A stretch of 13,604 nt of DNA from Treponema sp. (GCA_031275515.1 JAISOQ010000165.1:1-13604), one strand, 5' to 3'. Shown: positions 1 through 7,002, counted from the stretch's first letter. Notes: generated by a model not told the origin, from the sequence alone. Made by a program: numbers and translations.

Positions 1-105
1 CCGCAGCTCATTGGGAATATCTATGGTACATCCAGCCATCATCAGCAGGCCCATGATTACGGCTCCTCCTAATATCAGCCGCTGAAAAAAACTCCGATTT
101 TTCAT
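1..105 (-). CDS. N-terminus of a lipoprotein (partial; runs off the window)
   Basis: The first 35 codons of a leftward gene are present, starting at the ATG at 105-103. They encode MKNRSFFQRL, a hydrophobic stretch (ILGGAVIMGLLMM) and then A-G-C, so the product is a type II signal peptide with the lipidated cysteine at residue 26, followed by TIDIPNELR. A strong ribosome site (AAGGAG) lies 6-7 bases upstream and a promoter is visible at 186-214. The mature domain is outside the window, so only export and membrane anchoring can be inferred, not function. Confidence 0.8.
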   Translation of the reverse strand, partial: MKNRSFFQRLILGGAVIMGLLMMAGCTIDIPNELR

Positions 106-185
106 TTCGTTTCTCCTTATCGTAAAATCTTACTAAAACGATTTTTTTTCTTTCAAATTGTCATTCAGAGACAACTATGCCTCTT

Positions 186-214
186 ATAATAACATGTTTT
201 ACCGTTAAAAACAA
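186..214 (-). promoter_or_regulatory. Sigma-70 type promoter for the lipoprotein gene at 1-105
   Basis: On the minus strand, TTGTTT (214-209) is separated by 17 bases from TATTAT (191-186). The spacer ends in TGT, giving an extended -10 (TGnTATTAT). The predicted leader is about 75 bases and is A/T-rich. This is a sequence match only. Confidence 0.5.
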
Positions 215-221
215 GAAAAGC

Positions 222-239
222 AAAAAAAGCGGCTTTGCC
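222..239 (-). terminator. Weak terminator-like hairpin after the pantothenate kinase gene
   Basis: On the minus strand GGCAAAGCC is followed by GC and seven T. The stem has only 3-4 base pairs, so this is a weak candidate for ending the 320-4250 transcript about 80 bases after its last stop codon. Confidence 0.25.
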
Positions 240-319
240 TTCCTGCCTGGACGAAGGAGATTCGAGGTATAGGGTATACGCGCCGCCGACATATACTAAA
301 CGCCTGTATAGTAGTACCC

Positions 320-1153
320 TCACCGCCAGTCCTTCCAGGATAACCCGGCGCCTATGGCGGTGGTATATTCAGCGTCCGGAGGATATTCAAAATAGATCGC
401 ATAAAGATCGGTGATAACCTGGAGCACCTTTTTCCCAATGAGGTTATCGCTGCCGTTCCCGGTGACGATGATCCGGTCGGTATTCTTGATCTTTGCCGCA
501 AAAACCGCAAGCATACCTATTACCTGGTACACCATGTTCAGTATACCCAGGGCTATGTCCTCGTTCCTGGCCGTATCCATCATCTTCCCAAAATTACTGG
601 CTGTCGATTCGGGGTTCAAAAAGCTAAGGTTCATGTCCATTATATCTTCCATAAGAAGGTCCACCTGGTTCAGATTTCCCCGTTCCGCCAGCTCCATAAT
701 GTCGTTGAAGTCGCTGAGGGAAAGGAGCTTTTTCGCCAGCCCCAGGATGGTTCCTCCTCCGACGCCGGAGCCGCCCAGGTGGGAAATGGTACCCGGACGG
801 GCGTCAATGACAACGGTCCCCGTGCCTATGTTGGTTATGATGATGTTATCTTTCCCCGACAGGAACATACCCCCTATGCCTATAGCCTGGATCTCGTTCA
901 CCTTTTCCGTGGGAATCCCAAAAAGGTCAGAGTTCACCTTGGAAGCGCCTGCGCCGGTGATCATAATGCGCCGTATGTCGCCGATTTTGATGTCATTCTC
1001 TACCAGCATCTTGCCCAGCGCGCCTGTGGCGGAGGTAATCACATCCTGGGCCTTGGTCTTGACTTTTTTAATGCTCCGGCAGGTTCCGTCCGGGCCAAAA
1101 TCAATGGATACCGCCTTAGTGGTGGTACTGCCTATGTCGATTCCGATTATCAT
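320..1153 (-). CDS. coaW: Type II pantothenate kinase (CoaW/PanK-II family)
   Basis: Cytoplasmic ASKHA-fold kinase expected to phosphorylate pantothenate with ATP, the first step of coenzyme A synthesis. The 277-residue length fits the bacterial PanK-II family (about 265-280). Visible motifs: N-terminal phosphate loop GIDIGSTTTK (residues 4-13), NEIQA (86-90) with the Glu that corresponds to the family's catalytic acid, NIGTGT (108-113), the glycine-rich GGSGVGGGT (127-135), STASNFGK (183-190), and TGNGSDN (231-237) for adenosine contact. The start ATG at 1153 has a ribosome site (AGGACC) that overlaps the stop codon of the preceding gene 12 bases away, so the two are translationally close. 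It is the last gene of the 320-4250 run. The N-terminal signature is shared with dehydratase-activating ATPases, but those carry iron-sulfur cysteines that are absent here. Confidence 0.88.
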   Translation of the reverse strand: MIIGIDIGSTTTKAVSIDFGPDGTCRSIKKVKTKAQDVITSATGALGKMLVENDIKIGDIRRIMITGAGASKVNSDLFGIPTEKVNEIQAIGIGGMFLSGKDNIIITNIGTGTVVIDARPGTISHLGGSGVGGGTILGLAKKLLSLSDFNDIMELAERGNLNQVDLLMEDIMDMNLSFLNPESTASNFGKMMDTARNEDIALGILNMVYQVIGMLAVFAAKIKNTDRIIVTGNGSDNLIGKKVLQVITDLYAIYFEYPPDAEYTTAIGAGLSWKDWR

Positions 1154-1165
1154 GTATTTCAGGTC

Positions 1166-1654
1166 CTATATTGTTTTGATGAAACCGCCTGCCGCTTTGA
1201 TTCCCAGCACAACAACCGCGGTAACAATGGCCCCGGACACCATTACCCCCAGGCTCGCCGCCAGCAGGGTCCGGCGCTTGCTCAAGCCCAGTACCCAGGC
1301 GCCCAGCGTACCGGTCCAGACCCCGGTTACCGGCAGGGGCAGGGCAATAAACAGCCCGACGCCGAGCCAGCCCCATCGTTCCACCCCCCGCTGGAGCTTT
1401 GTTCTGGCCCTTTCCACAAAGCGGTCGAAAAACCGCTGATACCAGGCCATTTTCAGGAAGAGCTTATGCAGCGTAGAAAGGAAGATCCAGCAGACCGGGG
1501 CTACCAGCGCGTTAAGGCCCGCGGCAAATGGATACGCCCAGTACCAGGGTATGCCGTTAGCCACTGCAAAGGGAATGGCCCCCCGCAGCTCGGAGATCGG
1601 CAGAAAGGACAACATGGCGGTAAAGAACCAGACGGTGAAGGATGTTACCGGCAT
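1166..1654 (-). CDS. Small membrane protein of the PF06695 ('small multi-drug export') family
   Basis: A 162-residue integral membrane protein. Family hallmarks are PISELRGAIPFA (19-30), an N-terminal motif next to a hydrophobic segment, and GLFIALPLPVTGVWTG (100-115), a Pro/Gly-rich probable re-entrant segment. Further hydrophobic stretches lie at about 5-18, 38-60 and 128-155, with a charged cytoplasm-like loop (KMAWYQRFFDRFVERARTK) at 69-87. The family name suggests drug export, but the transported substrate has not been established, so the role is open. The start codon lies inside the end of the GNAT gene (10-base overlap), which implies translational coupling. The pantothenate kinase gene follows 12 bases later. 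Confidence 0.8.
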   Translation of the reverse strand: MPVTSFTVWFFTAMLSFLPISELRGAIPFAVANGIPWYWAYPFAAGLNALVAPVCWIFLSTLHKLFLKMAWYQRFFDRFVERARTKLQRGVERWGWLGVGLFIALPLPVTGVWTGTLGAWVLGLSKRRTLLAASLGVMVSGAIVTAVVVLGIKAAGGFIKTI

Positions 1655-2136
1655 AGGCGTATTAACTCCCAGTAGCCGACATCCAGCCGCCGGCCAAATT
1701 TATACCCCACCTGGGCAAAACAGCCCGCTTGTTTAAAGCCGAATTTTTCATGAAGCGCCGTACTTGCGTCGTTGGGGACGGTGATCGCCGACATCAGGGC
1801 GTGGACATCCTGTTTCCAGGTTTCCTCCAGGAGGCGGGCAAGCAGGGCCGTACCCATGCCCAGCCCTGTCTTCCCGTGCATCAGGTAGATGGAATCTTCC
1901 GCCGTAAAGCGGTAGGCCGAGCGTTCATGCCACGGGTGAATGTAAGCGTAGCCCAGAACCTCCCCCGCTTCTTCATACACAAGCCAGGGGTACTTCGCCG
2001 TTACCGCTTTAATCCGGCTTTCCATTGCCGGAACCGGAACCGCATCTTCATCAAAAGTAGCGGTGGTATTTTCGACATAATAATTGTAAATGCCGCAGAC
2101 AGCCGCGGCATCTTCCAGGGTAACCGGACGGATCAT
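1645..2136 (-). CDS. GNAT N-acetyltransferase, phosphinothricin acetyltransferase-like
   Basis: Cytoplasmic acetyl-CoA-dependent N-acetyltransferase of the Pat/Bar/MnaT group. Members acetylate phosphinothricin, methionine sulfone or sulfoximine and related amino acids. Visible: IRPVTLEDAAAVCGIYN at the N-terminus, NTTATFDE (substrate region), the AYRFTAEDSIYL strand with the conserved Glu, acetyl-CoA loop GKTGLGMGTALL, and the ALHEKFGF then VGYKFGRRLDV C-terminal signature typical of this subgroup. Two in-frame ATGs are available. The one at 2142 directly abuts the GAGGAG ribosome site, whereas the one at 2136 is 6 bases from it, so 2136 is preferred (163 residues). The diguanylate cyclase gene ends about 20 bases upstream, and the next gene overlaps the 3' end by 10 bases. 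The natural substrate cannot be read from sequence. Confidence 0.85.
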   Translation of the reverse strand: MIRPVTLEDAAAVCGIYNYYVENTTATFDEDAVPVPAMESRIKAVTAKYPWLVYEEAGEVLGYAYIHPWHERSAYRFTAEDSIYLMHGKTGLGMGTALLARLLEETWKQDVHALMSAITVPNDASTALHEKFGFKQAGCFAQVGYKFGRRLDVGYWELIRLCR

Positions 2137-2156
2137 TTTCATCTCCTCGAAAAATT

Positions 2157-3347
2157 TTAACGGTGGCCTGGTTTCTGTTCCAAGGGCAGGGGTTCTACCT
2201 TCCGCAGGGTGTTGTCCGCCGAATCCTTAAGTATGATGCAGTTTCTGCCCTGTTTTTTCGCCTCGTACAGTGCGGCGTCCGCATTGCCGTAGAAGGCTTC
2301 GATGGAATCGGTAGAACCGCCCCTCAGGATATACATTCCCAAACTGGCTGTCACATAGGGGGCGACCAAGGATTTTTCGTGGGGTATCTGCAAATCAATG
2401 ATCTTCTGCCGCAGTTTTAACGCTACCCGCTCCGCTTCGGAGATACGGTTTTCGGTCCAAAGCACGATGAATTCTTCCCCCCCTACGCGGGCGGCGAAAA
2501 CACGCTCCTCGTCGATCAGGGCTTGAAGCACCTTCCCCATAGCCCGGAGTACAATGTCCCCTTTAGGATGGCCGTAGAAATCGTTGTAATTTTTAAAAAA
2601 ATCCACGTCCATCATAATGGCGCATACCGTTTGATGCACATGCTGGCAGACGGAAATATAGAAAGTCACCGCCTGAAGATAATCCCGGCGGTTGGACAGT
2701 CCGGTTAACTCGTCCTTAATGCTCTGTTCCTGGAAACGGTTCCGCTCAAGCTCAAGCCGCCGTTTGGACAACATTCCCCTAATAAGCGTATAGTACATAT
2801 ACCGGGTAATGACCATTCCGGCCATACCGGCGATGATGCTGCCGGCGATGTCAAAGATCCAGATATTAAAAGGTTTGGTCAAAACGGCGAAAATCGAAAA
2901 AATTAATATCATTACCAGATTGAGGATCAGGTTCTGCCAAAAATCTATCACAAAGAGAACTTGGGCGGCGACGAAAAACACCCAAACAATCGCGGCGTGT
3001 TCATCGGGGCTTTGAATAATCCCCAGAAATATCCCAAAAACCATAAGAGAGACATAAAAAACCAGAAAGCCGGCGATGACAAGCAGGGGTTTATATTTAT
3101 CATGCCTGAAGAGGGAGGAAGCATAAAGAGCGACACAAGATTCCACTACCGCCGTGATAAGATAAGCGATACAGGTGTCCAGCTGTTTTTCCGCCAAGAC
3201 CGGAAAAAAGCAAAAAAGCCCTATCACTACCGCCGTCAACAGGCTCGTGATAAACAGGCTGCGGACATTATGTCTAAGAATATCCTCCCGGCAGGATTCC
3301 AGAGCTTCTTTTGTAAAGAAACTAAAAAACACGAAAAGGGGCGGCAT
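2157..3347 (-). CDS. Membrane-bound diguanylate cyclase (six helices + GGDEF domain)
   Basis: Expected to make the second messenger cyclic di-GMP from two GTP at the inner face of the membrane. Residues 30-185 contain about six hydrophobic segments (roughly 31-50, 57-80, 87-110, 119-136, 138-156, 164-184) with no recognised ligand-binding domain. A short coiled linker (190-210) leads to a complete GGDEF domain: DELTGLSNRRD (212-222), MDVDFFKNYND (246-256, metal and base contacts), RVGGEEF (287-293, the active-site loop), and VTASLGM and NADAALYEAKKQGRN (356-369). The active-site residues look intact, so activity is predicted. The usual allosteric RxxD inhibitory motif before the GGEEF is replaced by E-E-R-V. 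The ATG at 3347 has GGAG ten bases upstream. The gene sits 36 bases after thyX in the same direction. Confidence 0.9.
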   Translation of the reverse strand: MPPLFVFFSFFTKEALESCREDILRHNVRSLFITSLLTAVVIGLFCFFPVLAEKQLDTCIAYLITAVVESCVALYASSLFRHDKYKPLLVIAGFLVFYVSLMVFGIFLGIIQSPDEHAAIVWVFFVAAQVLFVIDFWQNLILNLVMILIFSIFAVLTKPFNIWIFDIAGSIIAGMAGMVITRYMYYTLIRGMLSKRRLELERNRFQEQSIKDELTGLSNRRDYLQAVTFYISVCQHVHQTVCAIMMDVDFFKNYNDFYGHPKGDIVLRAMGKVLQALIDEERVFAARVGGEEFIVLWTENRISEAERVALKLRQKIIDLQIPHEKSLVAPYVTASLGMYILRGGSTDSIEAFYGNADAALYEAKKQGRNCIILKDSADNTLRKVEPLPLEQKPGHR

Positions 3348-3383
3348 TAAAAGCTATCTCCAACTTTAGTGTTCATTTCAGCA

Positions 3384-4250
3384 TTACTGCCCGCAGCATG
3401 GCTTCCGGGGCGGTTTCCTTTGTAGTTTTTTTTCAAATCGTTCCAGGGCTTTCCCTTCCAGGACATTTTCACCGGCGGCTTCCCCGTCCGTCCCCAGACG
3501 CCGCCTGAGTTCGGCAAATTCCTCCCGGGAGAAACGGACTCCCTCTAAACGGTGATTCTCGAAAGATGCGCAGCACCGGGGGGCCACCTTCCGGGTTATC
3601 TCAAAAAGCGCCTCCGCATAACGGCGTATCTCCAACTGGGCGTGGGGGTCCAGGCGGAGTTCCAGGAACCGGAACAGGTTATGGAGGTCTATTTGCCAGT
3701 ACCACTGGGTATAAAGAGACAAGGGCAGATTGATCCGGGCCAGCTCGCGGGCTATCCCCCTGTCTATGAAGGCGCTGTACTCGCCATAGGCCCGCCGCTG
3801 CCCTTCTTCCATTCCGGCCCGGACCTCTCCGGCAAAAACGGCGCCGGGAAAGTCCCCCCGGCCCTGTTTATTGTCCCTGCTTTGAAAAGCTATGTCCTCA
3901 TTGTCGGGGACGTAAAAATCGTCCTCCATCACCGAATAACGTCCGGATACTTCGTTGAGCCGGGCTGTACGGTGACGGACCCATTGGCGGGCTACAAAGA
4001 TGGGAAGTTTGACATGAAAGGTCAGTACAACTTGTTCAAACGGCGAGGTATGCTCCTCCCGCAGGAGGTAGTCAATAAGCCCCCCATCCTCCCTGTAGGT
4101 CTTGGTTCCGGTCCCATAGGAGACCCGGGCCGCCTGAACCACCCGGTCATCACCTCCCAAATAATCCACAAGACGAACAAAGCCCTTGTCCAACACAGGG
4201 AACTCCCGGTCGAGTATCGCTTCTGCCTCTTCCACAACGCAATGGGCCAT
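3384..4250 (-). CDS. thyX: Flavin-dependent thymidylate synthase ThyX
   Basis: Converts dUMP to dTMP using methylene-tetrahydrofolate, FAD and NADPH, the alternative to ThyA. The 288-residue protein has the diagnostic RHR-x7-S motif at 92-102 (RHRTARLNEVS) followed by GRY. It also has HTSPFEQ (67-73) for FAD and folate contact, the aromatic-rich LYTQWYWQIDLHNLFRF (179-195) and LRLDPHAQLEIR (198-209) with conserved Arg and Gln. The C-terminal tail (about 245-288) is charged and ends PCCGQ; it lies beyond the conserved core. The start at 4250 has AAGGGTGG as ribosome site. A promoter and two inverted repeats lie just upstream, making thyX the likely first gene of the leftward run of five. The presence of ThyX suggests, but does not prove, that ThyA is absent. 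Confidence 0.95.
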   Translation of the reverse strand: MAHCVVEEAEAILDREFPVLDKGFVRLVDYLGGDDRVVQAARVSYGTGTKTYREDGGLIDYLLREEHTSPFEQVVLTFHVKLPIFVARQWVRHRTARLNEVSGRYSVMEDDFYVPDNEDIAFQSRDNKQGRGDFPGAVFAGEVRAGMEEGQRRAYGEYSAFIDRGIARELARINLPLSLYTQWYWQIDLHNLFRFLELRLDPHAQLEIRRYAEALFEITRKVAPRCCASFENHRLEGVRFSREEFAELRRRLGTDGEAAGENVLEGKALERFEKKLQRKPPRKPCCGQ

Positions 4251-4280
4251 AAACCACCCTTATCTTTAAAGTATTATAAA

Positions 4281-4308
4281 TATATAAAGCTCGAAACTAA
4301 GGTTTCAA
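4281..4308 (-). promoter_or_regulatory. Candidate promoter for thyX and the downstream operon
   Basis: On the minus strand TTGAAA (4308-4303) precedes TATATA (4286-4281) with a 16-base spacer; the overlapping TATATT gives 18 bases. Transcription would start about 25 bases before the thyX ATG, leaving room for the ribosome site. The -35 lies inside the inverted repeat GGTTT...AAACC. A TATAAT also occurs a little further downstream without a good -35. Confidence 0.4.
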
Positions 4309-4336
4309 AAACCTCTCCTATAATACCTGTTATAGG
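4301..4336. promoter_or_regulatory. Two adjacent inverted repeats upstream of thyX
   Basis: GGTTT-CAA-AAACC (4301-4313) covers the predicted -35, and CCTATAA-TACCTG-TTATAGG (4317-4336) lies just upstream. Both are perfect dyads. They could be operators, or the second could be an alternative promoter, since it contains TATTAT on the minus strand. No regulator gene is nearby to link to them. Confidence 0.35.
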
Positions 4337-4416
4337 AAAAAAAGAGAAGTGAAGGAGAAATACCCCGGCCATCAATGTACCCTAAATCCCTTCCGCAAAA
4401 CGGGAAAATCTCATGT

Positions 4417-4821
4417 TTAACCGCAGCTTTTGATGTGGGCGGCTACTTTGACATCCTGACCCTTGATGTGAGTCACCAGCCAGTCGCCAATCTTGACCTG
4501 GACATCCTTGAGCAGAGAGTCAGAAACGCCTTTCATAATCAGTTCTACCGAAAGATCCCGGACCACCTTCTTAAACCCGTTATGGTATTGCTTGTGATTT
4601 TCAAAATCCGGGTATTTGTATTGCTGCTGCAATTGTTCCTCATCAAAAAAATGCTTAATCGTATAGTCTGTTAAGAAATCCAGGCTTTTTTTAAGCTCGT
4701 CTTTGCCCTTACCCTGTTCGCAGGTACGGATAAGATTGTTGATAGCCTCGAAAAGTTGTTTGTGCTGACTATCGATTATTGGGTATCCGGTTTCCAGTGT
4801 TTGGTTCCAAAAATATTCCAT
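4417..4821 (-). CDS. Bacteriohemerythrin (single-domain, O2-binding di-iron protein)
   Basis: A 134-residue cytoplasmic four-helix protein that reversibly binds O2 at a non-haem di-iron centre. All seven expected iron ligands are present at family spacing: His20 (IDSQHKQLF), His57 and Glu61 (HFFDEE), His76 and His80 (HKQYHNGF), and His118 and Asp123 (WLVTHIKGQD). An N-terminal Trp (W5) is also typical. Likely roles are O2 scavenging, storage or sensing in a microaerophile or anaerobe. No partner domain is fused, so it is not itself a chemoreceptor. The ribosome site AAGGAG lies 8 bases upstream of the ATG. The gene appears to stand alone: 166 bases separate it from thyX, and its own upstream region is over 300 bases long. 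Confidence 0.93.
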   Translation of the reverse strand: MEYFWNQTLETGYPIIDSQHKQLFEAINNLIRTCEQGKGKDELKKSLDFLTDYTIKHFFDEEQLQQQYKYPDFENHKQYHNGFKKVVRDLSVELIMKGVSDSLLKDVQVKIGDWLVTHIKGQDVKVAAHIKSCG

Positions 4822-4994
4822 GATCCGTCTCCTTGTTGTTATTCCAGGCTAAATAGTATCATACTTATACCCGATTGAATAGTATACCCAGAGCGGCATT
4901 ATTTAAAAATTGTCCTCGAATCAGCGCGGATTAAACCCTGCATAGTAACAAAGGGTGAAAAACGGGCGTTGAATTTAGCCTAAACTTGCATATA

Positions 4995-5052
4995 TTAGAG
5001 GCTGTCTCAAAGCCGTGCATATCAGCGCACGGCTTTGGGACAGCCTCATTAG
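4995..5052. repeat. Dispersed palindromic element, copy 1
   Basis: Arms of 21 bases (GAGGCTGTCTCAAAGCCGTGC at 4998-5018 and its complement at 5027-5047) pair with a single G-T wobble around the 8-base loop ATATCAGC. TTAG is present on both sides (4995-4998 and 5049-5052), consistent with a target-site duplication. No coding capacity. It lies downstream of the permease genes and may also act as a 3' stabilising hairpin. Confidence 0.85.
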
Positions 5053-5071
5053 GGTCGAATGTAAAATTACC

Positions 5072-5114
5072 GGGACGCATTAAAAACAGGGAAGCCCTGA
5101 TTTTAATGCGTCCC
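5072..5114. repeat. 43-base near-perfect palindrome after the permease operon
   Basis: GGGACGCATTAAAA (5072-5085) and TTTTAATGCGTCCC (5101-5114) pair perfectly over 14 bases. Inside, CAGGG-AAG-CCCTG extends the stem after one A-A mismatch. It starts 35 bases beyond the permease stop codon on the minus strand. No T-run follows, so it resembles an mRNA-end hairpin or a second mobile palindrome rather than a classical terminator. Its sequence is unrelated to the CCCAAAAC family. Confidence 0.8.
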
Positions 5115-5148
5115 AACCGCCTGTACCCGCAGCTCCGGGTCTTTGCGC

Positions 5149-5991
5149 TTATCCTTTGACCGCCCCTGCGGCAACCCCTTTGGTAATCTGCTTCCGGAAA
5201 ATCAGGTAGAATATCAGCATGGGGATCATGCCGATAACCAGAGCCGAAAACTGTTTCCCGTAATCCGATGCCAAAGCCCCTGAAAAACGGTTGACCCCTA
5301 CGGGAATGGACTTGATAAGGTCGCTGGAACTGAGGATATTGATGAGCATGAACTCGTTCCAGGTACCGGTAAAGGTCAGAATCCCCACGGTCATGGCCAC
5401 TGGAGCGGTCATGGGGAAGATGATGCTGCTGAAAATTTTAAGGTACTTAGCCCCCTCAATACGGGCCGCTTCAATGAGGGCTTCGGGAATGCCTTTGATA
5501 AATTCCGTACCCAAATATACCCCCATAGGAAGGCCCAGGCCGATATAGGGAATAAGCACCCCCAGACGGGTATTGTACAGCCCTGCGGCATTCACCATGA
5601 GGAAAAGAGGCACCATAATGGATTGCAGGGTAAGCAGTATACCGATGATAAAAATCCCATGCAGGATGGGAGTGGCCCGGCTCTTTATTTTTGCAAAGGC
5701 AAAGCTCGCCATAAAGCCCAAGACCACTACTGAAATCACCGTAACCATAGTATAAAATATACTGTTCAGCAATAAAATACCGAAGTTGCCCATCTTCCAT
5801 GCATAGGGGTAGTTGCCGAAGAACCAAAGCTTGGGCAATGACAGTTTGCTGGTAGTCAGGTATTCCTGAGTCGTCTTAAAGGACTGGATAAGCAGCCAGA
5901 TGATGGGATAAATAGCCAGGATCGTAAAAATAGCCATCACGGTATAAATGATAATCTTTGCAGGGATATTCCCTTCGCGTACGTCCGCCAT
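5149..5991 (-). CDS. Sugar ABC transporter permease, MalG/CUT1 type
   Basis: Inner-membrane subunit of a carbohydrate importer (280 residues, usual length). About six transmembrane segments are visible (around 12-36, 72-96, 108-132, 142-160, 196-216, 246-266). The ATPase-docking EAA loop is at 174-193 (EAARIEG...IIFP), and the protein ends with the VAAGAVKG tail common in MalG-type permeases. The ATG at 5991 follows the stop of the MalF-type gene by 3 bases, and its ribosome site AAAGGAG overlaps that stop, so the two are coupled and presumably form a heterodimer. A long palindrome and a repeat element lie downstream. Sugar specificity cannot be read from the permease; context suggests a beta-linked disaccharide. 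Confidence 0.92.
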   Translation of the reverse strand: MADVREGNIPAKIIIYTVMAIFTILAIYPIIWLLIQSFKTTQEYLTTSKLSLPKLWFFGNYPYAWKMGNFGILLLNSIFYTMVTVISVVVLGFMASFAFAKIKSRATPILHGIFIIGILLTLQSIMVPLFLMVNAAGLYNTRLGVLIPYIGLGLPMGVYLGTEFIKGIPEALIEAARIEGAKYLKIFSSIIFPMTAPVAMTVGILTFTGTWNEFMLINILSSSDLIKSIPVGVNRFSGALASDYGKQFSALVIGMIPMLIFYLIFRKQITKGVAAGAVKG

Positions 5992-5994
5992 ATT

Positions 5995-6894
5995 CTACTC
6001 CTTTCCGCCAAACTTTTTTTCCACGCTTCGGGTTATACCGATAAGGATAAAGCTGATGATCACCATGACTGTGGAAATGGCGTTTGCTAGGGGATAATTG
6101 GGGGCTCCCCGGAATGCTTTATTGTACATATACAAGGAAAGCACGCTGGTCCTCTGGGCCGGCCCTCCCTGGGTCATCACGAATAAGAGGTCAAAGGACT
6201 TGAGGGACCCGGAAATCGCCAGAATGGCGCTGGTAACGATTACCCCCGAAAGAGCCGGAAGAATGATGTACCAGAGGGCCTGGATGTCCGTGGCCCCGTC
6301 TATTTTTGACGCCTCAATGATAGAAGTATCAATACGCTGGAGATTGGCGAGGAATATGATCACATACATCCCGGTATACATCCAGAGCATGACCACCAGG
6401 ACCGGAATCATGGGATACTGATTGATAGTAAACTCCGCTTTAGGGTTAAAGAACCTGACAATTTCCATATAGACGCTGTCCTGGCTCTGGTAAAAACTTT
6501 TAAACAGAATACCGATGATAACCGCGGAAATAACATTGGGCAGGTATATCATGGTCTGGAAGAAATCGGTCCCCCGCACCAGCCCTCGGGACAAAATATA
6601 GGCCAGCGCAAACCCCAGGGGAATTTGCCCAAAAACGGATATCAGCACGATAAACATGTTGTTTTTGAGGGCCATATAAAAGTATGAATCTTTGAATATG
6701 GTGATATAACTGGAAATTCCCGCAAAACTCATCCGGGGATTACCAAAAATCCGCCCGCCGTTATAGTTAGTTAAACTCAATACCACCGAGAATATGGTGG
6801 GAAAGGCCATCACGCAAAAATAAATAAGCACCGCAGGGGCCGCAAGAATGATATACGCCAGCCGCTGTTCACTTTTTGAAGTCAGTTCCTTCAT
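5995..6894 (-). CDS. Sugar ABC transporter permease, MalF/CUT1 type
   Basis: Partner permease (299 residues) with about six transmembrane helices (roughly 12-36, 78-100, 112-134, 160-184, 214-236, 270-288) and the EAA loop EASKIDGATD...IILP at 194-213. The start is set at the ATG at 6894 (MKELTSKSEQ), which has AAAGGAG at ideal spacing. The reading frame stays open upstream to an ATG at 6969, but those 25 extra codons are translated repeat palindrome, so the longer start is rejected. Upstream, 349 bases of hairpin-rich DNA separate it from the binding-protein gene. No ATPase gene accompanies the two permeases; a shared MalK/UgpC/MsiK-type ATPase encoded elsewhere is inferred. Confidence 0.92.
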   Translation of the reverse strand: MKELTSKSEQRLAYIILAAPAVLIYFCVMAFPTIFSVVLSLTNYNGGRIFGNPRMSFAGISSYITIFKDSYFYMALKNNMFIVLISVFGQIPLGFALAYILSRGLVRGTDFFQTMIYLPNVISAVIIGILFKSFYQSQDSVYMEIVRFFNPKAEFTINQYPMIPVLVVMLWMYTGMYVIIFLANLQRIDTSIIEASKIDGATDIQALWYIILPALSGVIVTSAILAISGSLKSFDLLFVMTQGGPAQRTSVLSLYMYNKAFRGAPNYPLANAISTVMVIISFILIGITRSVEKKFGGKE

Positions 6895-6913
6895 CAAAAA
6901 GCTCCTTTCATAG

Positions 6914-6961
6914 AGTCTGTCCCAAAACCGTGCACTAACGCGCACGGTTTTGGGACAGACT
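6914..6961. repeat. Dispersed palindromic element, copy 2
   Basis: A perfect 20-base inverted repeat, AGTCTGTCCCAAAACCGTGC (6914-6933) and its complement (6942-6961), with the 8-base loop ACTAACGC. Read on the minus strand, the loop contains GCGTTAG, as do copies 3 and 4 on the plus strand, so this copy is inverted relative to them. It sits immediately before the MalF-type permease ribosome site. No flanking duplication is evident. Confidence 0.88.
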
Positions 6962-7000
6962 TGAGCCACAGGCTTGAGCCGTAAGCTAAGCCGTAGGCTC
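6962..7000 (-). repeat. Tandem mini-hairpins (AGCC-TAC-GGCT type)
   Basis: On the minus strand three imperfect units of about 12-13 bases follow each other: GAGCCTACGGCTTA, GCTTACGGCTCA and AGCCTGTGGCTCA. The first and third can each form a 4-base stem with a 3-base loop. They abut palindrome copy 2. Function unknown; they are part of the hairpin cluster between the binding protein and the permeases. Confidence 0.6.
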
Positions 7001-7002
7001 TT

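Larger units (their letters stand above)
4822..5148. other. Gene-free region between hemerythrin and the sugar permease
   Basis: Holds a possible extended -10 for the hemerythrin gene (TGATACTAT on the minus strand, 4861-4853, with no convincing -35), about 110 bases with no recognisable signal (4885-4994), one copy of the dispersed palindrome (4995-5052), and a second, unrelated 43-base palindrome (5072-5114) beyond the permease stop codon. Confidence 0.6.

Noticed and set aside
411..1439. 342-codon plus-strand open frame opposite the pantothenate kinase and PF06695 genes
   Set aside because: Antisense shadow; the minus-strand genes carry complete family motifs and good ribosome sites.
2137..2142. 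Upstream ATG at 2142 as start of the GNAT gene
   Set aside because: It directly abuts the GAGGAG ribosome site (no spacing); the ATG at 2136 is placed correctly.
4931..4990. Possible small RNA or riboswitch in the region before the hemerythrin gene
   Set aside because: No conserved aptamer features, promoter and terminator pair, or tRNA-like structure could be seen.
4931..5116. 61-codon minus-strand open frame
   Set aside because: It crosses two palindromes, has no ribosome site and its product resembles nothing recognisable.
6895..6969. A 25-codon N-terminal extension of the MalF-type permease, starting at an ATG at 6969
   Set aside because: The extension is translated palindromic repeat, has no ribosome site and resembles no permease; the ATG at 6894 has an ideal one.
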